Below the pieces are notes generated by a model. That model ran no database searches, was not told where the DNA came from, and saw nothing but the letters and a program-made list of their open reading frames with translations. Made by a program: the position numbers and the translations under genes. From Bacteroidota bacterium (GTDB taxonomy: Bacteria; Bacteroidota; Bacteroidia; UKL13-3): DNA of 5,282 nucleotides. Below are positions 1-5,282 of the stretch, one piece after another. The stretch lies in contig RDYC01000371.1 in the NCBI GenBank assembly GCA_004293295.1, forward strand, positions 1 through 5,282, read 5' to 3'. Every line of letters begins with the position of its first letter. Within the stretch, counting starts at the first letter, position 1.

Positions 1-1233
1 CTACAAAAAGAGGCCCGTTTCGATAAAATACGCAGCATCCCTGCCTCTTCTCCTTATCGGCTTTACTCAGAAAGTGAAATGTACCTGCAATTTGCTTTTG
101 CTAAAGTATTTAACAGTGAGTATGTGGGAGCCATGTTGGCATTTCGCAATGCTTACAACCTTGCCAAGGAAAACCAGCAAAAATTTCCCACCTTTAAGCA
201 TAACCTGAAAACCATAGGCATGTTTAAGGCATTACTTGGAACTGCGCCAAGGAGTTATCGTTGGATGCTGAGTGTTGCAGGCCTAAAGGGCGACTTTGAA
301 GGAGGCGTAGGCATGTTGGAGCAATATGTTAAAAGTAACTTTACTCCTGACCAACGATTGGACCAACAAAATGCCATTTTTTACTACACCCTATTGCAGC
401 TTAACTTTGGAGACAAGGAGGTTGCAATCAACTTCTGCAAAAATAGCACAGAAGACTATCCTACTAATTTATTGAGTTGTTACTTGAGGGCATTTGTGGC
501 AAGTAAAACCGCCCAAACCGATGAGGCCATTAAAGTACTCACTAACCGGCCAAAAACAACCGACTACGAACCATTCCCAGCTTTAGAATATTATTTGGGC
601 TTATGTAAACTGAACAAGCTGGATGATGATGCCGACATCCATTTTAAAAAATTTACGTCTAACTTTAAGGGTAAGCTATTTATGAAAGATGCTTACCGCA
701 GGCTTTATTGGTTTTACTTGGTAAAAAACGAACCTGAAAAAGCGAATGCCTATAAACTTATGAGTAAAAAGTATGGCACCAGCAATAGTGAAGAAGATAA
801 GAATGTACAACGCGAGATAGAACAGGGTATGTCGCCTGATATAATATTATTAAAAGCCAGGCTGCTTTGTGATGGCGGTTATTATGTAAGGGCAGAAGAA
901 GTGATTAAACAACATCGTATTGAAGACTTAAAGACTGATTACCAAAAACTTGAATATCACTACCGCTATGGAAGAATATTGCATGAATTGAACAAATGGA
1001 GCAAGGCCACAGAATACTATGGGTATGTGATTAAACATTCGCCCACAAATACGCCTTATTATTTTGCACCAAATGCCAGCCTCCAAATGGGTTATATCTA
1101 TAAAAAATTAGGCTTTAATCATATTGCAACCTCTCACTTTGCCAATGTAAAAAAATACAGCAATGCTGAGTATATCCAAAACTTTGAGGTGAGGGCAGAA
1201 AAAGAAATAGAAAGGTTACAAAGCCACCATTAA
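1..1233 (+). CDS. TPR-type helical repeat protein, 5' end off the window (partial)
   Basis: The frame is open from base 1, and the 26 residues before the first internal ATG (position 79) read like normal protein (RSIPASSPYRLYSESE). That ATG is therefore not the start, and the gene begins upstream of the window. The visible 410 residues look wholly alpha-helical. TPR-like helix pairs can be picked out at about residues 195-219, 283-306, 317-348 (YRYGRILHELNKWSKATEYY, then a P) and 356-388. A fairly distinctive block, PRSYRWMLSVAGLKGDFEGG, lies near 87-106. No catalytic motif or membrane segment is visible, and any signal peptide would be in the missing part. TPR arrays usually act as protein-binding scaffolds; partner and location are unknown. 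The block followed by a run of helical pairs recalls eukaryotic TTC39/Iml2 proteins, but this is only an impression. The M28 peptidase gene follows 23 bases downstream on the same strand and may be co-transcribed. Confidence 0.85.
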   Translation, partial: LQKEARFDKIRSIPASSPYRLYSESEMYLQFAFAKVFNSEYVGAMLAFRNAYNLAKENQQKFPTFKHNLKTIGMFKALLGTAPRSYRWMLSVAGLKGDFEGGVGMLEQYVKSNFTPDQRLDQQNAIFYYTLLQLNFGDKEVAINFCKNSTEDYPTNLLSCYLRAFVASKTAQTDEAIKVLTNRPKTTDYEPFPALEYYLGLCKLNKLDDDADIHFKKFTSNFKGKLFMKDAYRRLYWFYLVKNEPEKANAYKLMSKKYGTSNSEEDKNVQREIEQGMSPDIILLKARLLCDGGYYVRAEEVIKQHRIEDLKTDYQKLEYHYRYGRILHELNKWSKATEYYGYVIKHSPTNTPYYFAPNASLQMGYIYKKLGFNHIATSHFANVKKYSNAEYIQNFEVRAEKEIERLQSHH

Positions 1234-1256
1234 TCAATTAATTGTATCTTGGTATT

Positions 1257-2444
1257 ATGAAAAAGCTCCTAGTAATAAGTTTTTTATTGTTCACTTTTGA
1301 GGGGTATACACAACACGCTATTGTGCAGCAACTTGCTAGTGAGGTGAACCAAGACTCTTTATTGACCTATGTAAAACAGCTTACGGCATTACTTCCGGTA
1401 AGCACACCAAGCGGACCACAGCTCATTACTTCAAGGTTAACAGGAACAGCAGGTAATATTCTCACCGCAACTTACATCAAACAAAAATTAACTTCATGGG
1501 GTATTGCTTTTGATGAGATTAATTTTAGCAGCACCGGACAAAATATTATTGCAAAAATACCGGGCCGCAGGGCAGAGAAAATATTAATGGTTGGAGCCCA
1601 TTATGATGCTGTTGGCACCAATAATCCACTATTTCATTATCCGGGGGCAGATGATAATGCCAGTGGAACAGCCGCGGTTTTAGAGGCTGCAAGGGTTTGT
1701 GCCGGTAAACAATTTCCGGTGACGTTACATTTTGCATTTTGGGACGAGGAGGAGCAAAATTTAACCGGAAGCAGGGCAACGGCCCCTAATTACAACAATA
1801 ATCTTATTGGCTACATCAATCATGATATGATTGCTTATGACAGCAATAATGATAGCTCTTTTGATATTCATGTGCGCAATGTGGCCAATACCTTGTTGTT
1901 GGGTGATAAAATTTTCAATGTGGTTAAGCTTTATAATGTTCCATTAAAACCAAGAATAATTAATCCCGGTGAAACAGCTACCGATCATGGGGCATTTTGG
2001 CAAAATAACTTAACCGCTGTTGCGGTAAATGAAGAATATGCGGATGAGGATGATTTTAACCCAAACTGGCATAGAATGACTGATTCCATCACCTATTTTA
2101 ACATTCCTTATTTTGTTAATATGAGTCGGTTTGCTACTACCGCATTTTTGCACTTGGCCATGGATACAAGCCCGCTACTGGCCGTAAACAAACAGTCGTT
2201 GGTTGATGATATGTTACAAGTTTACCCCAACCCTTTTAAACAGGAGTTTACTTTAATTTTGAATCCCCAATTGCACAATGTTCAAGTAGAGGTGGTTGAT
2301 ATTACCGGAACCAGGGTTTATCAAGATAACCTTACTTCGGGCAGCCACGTTATTCCTTTCAATCAACCCAATGGCCTTTATTTTTTAACCGTACTCCAGC
2401 AAGGGCAGATTGTTGGCAGAAAAAAAGTGGTTAAACTAAATTAA
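1257..2444 (+). CDS. Secreted M28 family zinc peptidase with T9SS sorting domain
   Basis: Predicted di-zinc aminopeptidase-like enzyme of 395 residues, exported through Sec and then the type IX system. The start is the ATG at 1257; an in-frame TTG at 1242 would put five residues before an otherwise normal signal peptide (MKKLLVISFLLFTF..., cleavage probably after YTQ, about residue 19). The M28 core spans about 98-300. The expected metal ligands are all present by analogy with Aeromonas aminopeptidase: H115 (GAHYDAVG), D132 (GADDNASG), E166 with catalytic base E165 (EEQNLTGS), D190 (HDMIAYD) and H272 (NWHRMTDS). The conserved DH of TDHGAF is at 243-244. Residues from about 315 to 395 form a type A T9SS C-terminal domain: YPNP at 323-326, then a short beta-sandwich (VDITGTRVY, NGLYFLTV) ending KKVVKLN. 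The natural substrate cannot be read from sequence. The gene ends one base before the stop of the convergent DUF4159 gene. Confidence 0.95.
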   Translation: MKKLLVISFLLFTFEGYTQHAIVQQLASEVNQDSLLTYVKQLTALLPVSTPSGPQLITSRLTGTAGNILTATYIKQKLTSWGIAFDEINFSSTGQNIIAKIPGRRAEKILMVGAHYDAVGTNNPLFHYPGADDNASGTAAVLEAARVCAGKQFPVTLHFAFWDEEEQNLTGSRATAPNYNNNLIGYINHDMIAYDSNNDSSFDIHVRNVANTLLLGDKIFNVVKLYNVPLKPRIINPGETATDHGAFWQNNLTAVAVNEEYADEDDFNPNWHRMTDSITYFNIPYFVNMSRFATTAFLHLAMDTSPLLAVNKQSLVDDMLQVYPNPFKQEFTLILNPQLHNVQVEVVDITGTRVYQDNLTSGSHVIPFNQPNGLYFLTVLQQGQIVGRKKVVKLN

Positions 2445-2446
2445 CC
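2420..2446 (-). terminator. Probable intrinsic terminator of the rsmE cluster, inside the peptidase 3' end
   Basis: Bases 2429-2446 form a perfect inverted repeat, GGTTAA / 6-base loop / TTAACC. Read on the minus strand, the stem-loop is followed after two bases by seven T's (2426-2420), the layout of a Rho-independent terminator. The stem is short and has only two G-C pairs, so it may be weak. It starts at the last base of the DUF4159 stop codon and covers the final codons and stop of the convergent peptidase gene. On the plus strand no T-run follows the hairpin, so it is not expected to stop the peptidase transcript efficiently. No other terminator is visible in the one-base gap between the genes. 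Confidence 0.5.
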
Positions 2447-3099
2447 TATCTGGTAAAAGCATATTGCAATATGTTGGCACCCATCTGAAGGGCTTTTAAC
2501 CGTACCGACTCCGGATCATTATGCACGTCAGCATCTTCCCAGCCATTACCTAAATCACATTCGTAGGTATAAAAACAAACCAAGCGACCTTTATAAATTA
2601 AACCAAAACCTTGAGGGGATTTGCCATCATGCTCATGTACTTTGGGTAATCCATTGGTAAAATTAAATTTTTGGTGATAGATGGGATGTGAAAAAGGCAA
2701 TTCAATAAATTCCAATTCCGGAAATACCTTTTTCATTTCTCGTCTTAAAAACTTATCTAACCCATAGTTATCATCGGCATGAAGAAAACCACCGGATATG
2801 AGATACTTTCTTAAATTTTCAACTTCTTGTGCGCTTAACACAATATTGCCATGGCCTGTTAAATGTAAAAAAGGGTAATTAAACAAATCAGGACTTCCCA
2901 CTTCCACCACGTCTTCTTCGGGGAGCAAATTGGTTCCAATTTGTGCATTGCAAAACTTTATCAGGTTTGGCATGGCCGTTTTATTGGCATACCAGTCACC
3001 TCCTCCACTGTATTTAAGTTTGGCTATCTTCACAGTTGGTGGTGCAAATGCTGTGATAATAAAACAGGTAATAATGATTAATATTTTTTTTGCCATCAT
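2446..3099 (-). CDS. DUF4159 domain protein with signal peptide
   Basis: A 217-residue protein that reads as DUF4159 along nearly its whole length. Recognisable blocks are YSGGGDWY (30-37), FLHLTGHGN (77-85), LRKYLISGGFLHADD (96-110), FSHPIYH (136-142), HEHDGKSPQGFG (155-166) and CDLGNGWED (181-189). The many conserved H, D and G residues suggest a glutamine-amidotransferase-like fold, but no established activity can be assigned. The start is set at the tandem ATG ATG (3099 or 3096), because it places a lysine-led hydrophobic signal peptide at the N-terminus, with likely cleavage after AFA (about residue 19). An in-frame ATG at 3162 would overlap the preceding gene and bury that signal. The barrel gene ends 23 bases upstream on the same strand, so the protein is probably co-expressed with it and acts in the periplasm or envelope. 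Confidence 0.9.
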   Translation of the reverse strand: MMAKKILIIITCFIITAFAPPTVKIAKLKYSGGGDWYANKTAMPNLIKFCNAQIGTNLLPEEDVVEVGSPDLFNYPFLHLTGHGNIVLSAQEVENLRKYLISGGFLHADDNYGLDKFLRREMKKVFPELEFIELPFSHPIYHQKFNFTNGLPKVHEHDGKSPQGFGLIYKGRLVCFYTYECDLGNGWEDADVHNDPESVRLKALQMGANILQYAFTR

Positions 3100-3100
3100 A

Positions 3101-3108
3101 CAAATATA
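3101..3108 (-). promoter_or_regulatory. Possible Bacteroidota -7 promoter box before the DUF4159 gene
   Basis: On the minus strand TATATTTG matches the Bacteroidota -7 consensus TAnnTTTG exactly and ends one base before the first ATG (3099). Transcription would begin at or next to the start codon, giving a leaderless or nearly leaderless message. A -33 element is poor: only TTTA at 3134-3131, 22 bases upstream, is near the expected place. The region is AT-rich, so a chance match is quite possible. If real, it would let DUF4159 be expressed apart from the rsmE cluster. Confidence 0.3.
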
Positions 3109-3122
3109 ATAAACCCCATGGT

Positions 3123-3950
3123 TTAAAAAGTAAATACCAACTCGTTGTTGATGTTGTACCATAACTTACCCACAGGAACAACCGGTTCTTTATCATATAA
3201 CCCTCTCCATGTTGCCATAAACGATAAGTTTTGCGACAACCTGATTCCTACCCGTGCATGCATTCCGGTGCGCGCTCTGCTAAGTGTTTCACCCAAGCGT
3301 ACCTGATGATAGACTGCCGCATCTATCCAAACTTTCGGTGTAATAGCGTGGTCATAACTGAAATACCAATTAAATCTTGGATTAAACACTTCTACAGGCG
3401 TGAGGTCAGCAGGGCGTTTTTCAATAGGTACTCCTTCATATCCCCATTTCTCGTATTCGGATATGATTCCGGCTGCTGCTGCTAAGGTTAGTTTTTCGTT
3501 GCGTTTTATACGCCAACGGTAATTGACTGTTGCCGACCAACGTTGTTGCAATCCACGTACCTCTTTCCATTGAGATTGAAAAGCATATTCAGGGTAAATT
3601 ACTCTTGAGATTTTTCTGCGGTAGCGCGCAAAAAAATACCCTCCACCTAAAATATTTTTCGCCCCATCTCTAATCAATTGGTTATTGGTAACCAGTGTAA
3701 GCACATCCGACTTTATACGTTGGGCTACCTCGGCCCTAACGGCAAATTGAGTAACCACATTTATTTGTGTTTGCTGATTAAATGACCCGCCTACGTTACC
3801 CACAATTTTGCGACTAGTATCTAACGGTATCATCACAAAACTTTCCGGGAAAAGAAACTGCGCAGATAAAGATTTGCCCAAAGCAACAATCAAAAGCAGC
3901 AAAATTAAGCGACTGGCAAATAGTGGATTTGGCAACATAAACCATTTCAT
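3123..3950 (-). CDS. Outer-membrane beta-barrel protein, DUF481-like
   Basis: A 275-residue protein with an N-terminal signal peptide (hydrophobic run about 14-24, likely cleavage after SLSA at residue 30). The rest alternates polar and aromatic or aliphatic residues as in transmembrane beta-strands, and it ends ELVFTF with the terminal phenylalanine typical of outer-membrane barrels. The middle recalls DUF481 proteins: a GNVGGSF strand near 51-57, then YAFQSQWKEVRGLQQR (122-137), and a strand leading to GIISEYEKWG (151-160). DUF481 proteins are outer-membrane barrels of poorly known role. The family call is from memory of the pattern and moderate; the barrel call is firmer. The ATG at 3950 is favoured because its A is the last base of the rsmE TGA stop, a usual sign of translational coupling; an ATG at 3938 is also possible. 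The DUF4159 gene follows after 23 bases. Confidence 0.8.
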   Translation of the reverse strand: MKWFMLPNPLFASRLILLLLIVALGKSLSAQFLFPESFVMIPLDTSRKIVGNVGGSFNQQTQINVVTQFAVRAEVAQRIKSDVLTLVTNNQLIRDGAKNILGGGYFFARYRRKISRVIYPEYAFQSQWKEVRGLQQRWSATVNYRWRIKRNEKLTLAAAAGIISEYEKWGYEGVPIEKRPADLTPVEVFNPRFNWYFSYDHAITPKVWIDAAVYHQVRLGETLSRARTGMHARVGIRLSQNLSFMATWRGLYDKEPVVPVGKLWYNINNELVFTF

Positions 3951-3952
3951 CA
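3948..3952 (-). promoter_or_regulatory. TGATG stop/start overlap between rsmE and the barrel gene
   Basis: The minus-strand bases read TGATG: the rsmE stop TGA (3952-3950) shares its A with the ATG (3950-3948) of the next gene. Such one-base overlaps usually mean both genes are on one message, and that ribosomes finishing the first can re-initiate on the second. Confidence 0.75.
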
Positions 3953-4690
3953 GTTATGTAATGATGTTAACGTTTTAACAACCATACAGGCATACAATGC
4001 GGCTGTTTCAGTACGCAGAATTGTATTTCCTAGACTTACCGGCTCAAACTGTGCTTGCTTTGCCATAGCTACCTCTTCTGCCGTAAAATCACCTTCCGGC
4101 CCAATAAGTATGGTGACGTTGGTATGTTTATACGGCATTTTGGAGGCCATTACCTTTGGTAATGTTTCTGTTTGAGGATGTTCGCACCAAGCCATATACT
4201 TAAGGTGATTTGCAGATACCGGCACTTGAAACAGGCGGAGATAATCAGCAAACATCACCACATCATTGATTTTAGGCAAGAACCATTGTTTGCTTTGTTT
4301 CATGGCACTAATCGCTACCTTATTGCAGCGTTCCAAGTTGATTTTTGTGCGTTCGCTGTTGGCTGTTTCTACAAAAGTAATCTGGGCTATTCCTGCCTCA
4401 GTCGCCTTCTCAATAAACCATTCTATCCGGTCGGCATTTTTAGTTGGAGCAACTACAAGATGTAACAATGGATCATCTTGAGGATTGTGCTTTTTTAGCT
4501 TTTCAATAGTTAGTAAACACTTTTTGGGGTTATCATCAGCAATTATTGCTTGAGCCTCGGTACCTAATCCATCAGCTAAAAAAACTGCGTCACCTTGTTT
4601 TAACCGCAAAACCCTAATACAATGCTTAGATTCTTCTTCGGAAAGATAGAACTGGCTCAGTGATAAATTGGGATGAAAAAAAACATGCAT
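3950..4690 (-). CDS. rsmE: 16S rRNA (uracil(1498)-N(3))-methyltransferase RsmE
   Basis: RsmE uses S-adenosylmethionine to methylate N3 of U1498 in 16S rRNA of the 30S subunit. The 246 residues match the usual family length. Residues about 1-70 form the PUA-like RNA-binding part (HCIRVLRLKQGD at 23-34). The SPOUT methyltransferase domain follows, with RIEWFIEKATEAGI (88-101), SERTKINLER (112-121), SAMKQSKQWFLP (128-139), the SAM-binding knot loop ILIGPEGDFT (194-203) and the C-terminal knot LGNTILRTETAA (220-231). GPEGDF in place of GPEGGF is a normal variant in this phylum. The start ATG at 4690 gives a typical RsmE N-terminus (MHVFFHPN). No Shine-Dalgarno sequence is seen, as is usual in Bacteroidota. 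It is the first gene of a tight cluster with the barrel and DUF4159 genes, and lies 79 bases downstream of a TetR-type gene on the same strand. Confidence 0.96.
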   Translation of the reverse strand: MHVFFHPNLSLSQFYLSEEESKHCIRVLRLKQGDAVFLADGLGTEAQAIIADDNPKKCLLTIEKLKKHNPQDDPLLHLVVAPTKNADRIEWFIEKATEAGIAQITFVETANSERTKINLERCNKVAISAMKQSKQWFLPKINDVVMFADYLRLFQVPVSANHLKYMAWCEHPQTETLPKVMASKMPYKHTNVTILIGPEGDFTAEEVAMAKQAQFEPVSLGNTILRTETAALYACMVVKTLTSLHN

Positions 4691-4711
4691 AAACTGCTTA
4701 ATAACTTTTAC

Positions 4712-4745
4712 GCAATATAGGCTACCAGAATAAATAATTAACGAA
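4712..4745 (-). promoter_or_regulatory. Weak candidate promoter for the rsmE cluster
   Basis: In the 79-base gap before rsmE the minus strand carries TATATTGC (4719-4712), a partial match to the Bacteroidota -7 box TAnnTTTG. TTCG (4745-4742) lies 22 bases upstream, near the usual place for the -33 TTTG element. Transcription would start around 4705-4708, giving a leader of about 15-18 bases. Neither box is perfect, so this is a suggestion based on position and spacing. Read-through from the TetR-type gene is the alternative, since no terminator with a T-run is visible in the gap. Confidence 0.25.
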
Positions 4746-4769
4746 CTTACCCTGAATTGACTTAACCAA

Positions 4770-5282
4770 TTACCCTATGGCGTGGAACAATAAATCTTTG
4801 AGAAAATTACTGGTAAAATCTGCCTTTTGTTTTGGTTGAACATCGGTTAATCTAGGCAAATGAGCAGCAAAAAACTGCTGGTGGTGAGCAGTTTCAATAA
4901 GCGTACTGCTTAATGAGCGAGGGTATTTATACTTAGGATTGTATTCAACTATGGCTTCAGCAATTTTTGCACATAAATCCTTATACGGCTTAAAAGCCTC
5001 ATTTTTGTTTATTTCTGTAACCTCCTTAATTAAGTAGGCTTTACTGCTTTCCGCAATCACAATTTGATTCAGAAACTTCTTGTTAAAGTCAAACTGGCCT
5101 ACACTTTCATTAAGCTCTCCGGTAAGCAAATCAATTATCGCGTTTAATCTTTCCTTTTTGTCCTTGATATTTTGCAATTTAAACTCAACTAAAAACTCCA
5201 TGTAACTCCAATACCAATTTAAAATATAGAGCAACATGCGGTGTTTATTTTCGAAATAGCGGTATATGGTGGCCTCCGTGGT
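4770..5282 (-). CDS. TetR/AcrR family transcriptional regulator, N-terminus off the window (partial)
   Basis: The frame is open to the window edge, and its first 15 residues, TTEATIYRYFENKHR, are the end of a TetR-type helix-turn-helix (compare the family pattern ATIYRYFxNKxxLL). The ATG at 5237 is therefore internal, and roughly 30-40 N-terminal residues, including the first helices of the DNA-binding domain, lie beyond the window. The remaining 155 residues form a helical ligand and dimerisation domain that I cannot place in a subfamily: hydrophobic and aromatic near its start (MLLYILNWYWSYMEFLVEF), charged later. The effector is unknown. TetR proteins usually repress their own or a neighbouring gene; rsmE follows after 79 bases, but a housekeeping rRNA methylase is an unlikely target, so the true target is probably beyond the window. 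Confidence 0.88.
   Translation of the reverse strand, partial: TTEATIYRYFENKHRMLLYILNWYWSYMEFLVEFKLQNIKDKKERLNAIIDLLTGELNESVGQFDFNKKFLNQIVIAESSKAYLIKEVTEINKNEAFKPYKDLCAKIAEAIVEYNPKYKYPRSLSSTLIETAHHQQFFAAHLPRLTDVQPKQKADFTSNFLKDLLFHAIG

Noticed and set aside
1242..1256. TTG start 15 bases upstream of the peptidase ATG
   Set aside because: It adds five residues before a normal lysine-led signal peptide; the ATG at 1257 is the better start.
1546..1779. Minus-strand 77-codon open frame inside the peptidase gene
   Set aside because: It lies wholly antisense to the conserved zinc-binding core of the peptidase, and its proline-rich translation shows no recognisable domain.
2460..2473. 14-base perfect palindrome CATATTGCAATATG just inside the DUF4159 3' end
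   Set aside because: As a hairpin it has only a short A-T-rich stem with no T-run on either strand, and it encodes ordinary residues (ILQYA). It is a poor terminator for the peptidase and probably chance.
3014..3196. Minus-strand 60-codon open frame across the barrel/DUF4159 junction
   Set aside because: It overlaps both real genes in another frame, and its product resembles no domain.
3231..3485. Plus-strand 84-codon open frame antisense to the barrel gene
   Set aside because: It is a shadow of the barrel coding sequence with no domain-like features.
4085..4105. GPEGDF instead of GPEGGF in the SAM-binding loop of RsmE
   Set aside because: The D variant is, from family knowledge, common in Bacteroidota RsmE, and all other motifs are intact, so it does not suggest loss of function.
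4172..4481. Two plus-strand open frames antisense to rsmE
   Set aside because: Both lie opposite a fully conserved rsmE and have no protein-like motifs of their own.
4755..4771. Inverted repeat AATTG/CAATT at the end of the TetR-type gene
   Set aside because: A 5-bp stem with one G-C pair and no following T-run cannot be supported as a terminator or operator.

Overview
The window looks like ordinary, gene-dense chromosome of a Bacteroidota bacterium. The evidence is a secreted peptidase with a C-terminal type IX secretion (T9SS) sorting domain, AT-rich coding sequence, no Shine-Dalgarno-like sequences before the genes, TAnnTTTG-like promoter boxes, and a DUF4159 protein of the Bacteroidota type. 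No mobile element, CRISPR array, rRNA, tRNA or integration scar was seen. No stretch over 300 bases lacks a gene; the longest gap is 79 bases (4691-4769).

Plus-strand half (1-2444): the C-terminal 410 residues of a TPR-type helical-repeat protein whose start lies off the window. After a 23-base gap comes a complete zinc-dependent M28 family aminopeptidase-like enzyme with signal peptide and T9SS sorting tail, predicted to be exported to the cell surface or medium.

Minus-strand half (5282-2446): a TetR/AcrR-type regulator missing its N-terminus at the window edge. After 79 bases follows a tight three-gene cluster: rsmE (16S rRNA m3U1498 methyltransferase), an outer-membrane beta-barrel protein resembling DUF481 that starts inside the rsmE stop codon (TGATG), and a DUF4159 protein with a signal peptide 23 bases further on. 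rsmE is a housekeeping rRNA modification gene. The two genes behind it encode envelope proteins of unknown role that probably share its transcript.

The two halves converge tail to tail with one base between the stop codons. The junction is a 6-bp-stem inverted repeat that, read on the minus strand, is followed by seven T's, and it probably terminates the rsmE cluster. I found no convincing new biological system. The best points for a second look are the overlapped terminator, the rsmE/barrel/DUF4159 coupling, a perfect -7 box touching the DUF4159 start, and a possible TTC39/Iml2-like layout in the TPR protein.
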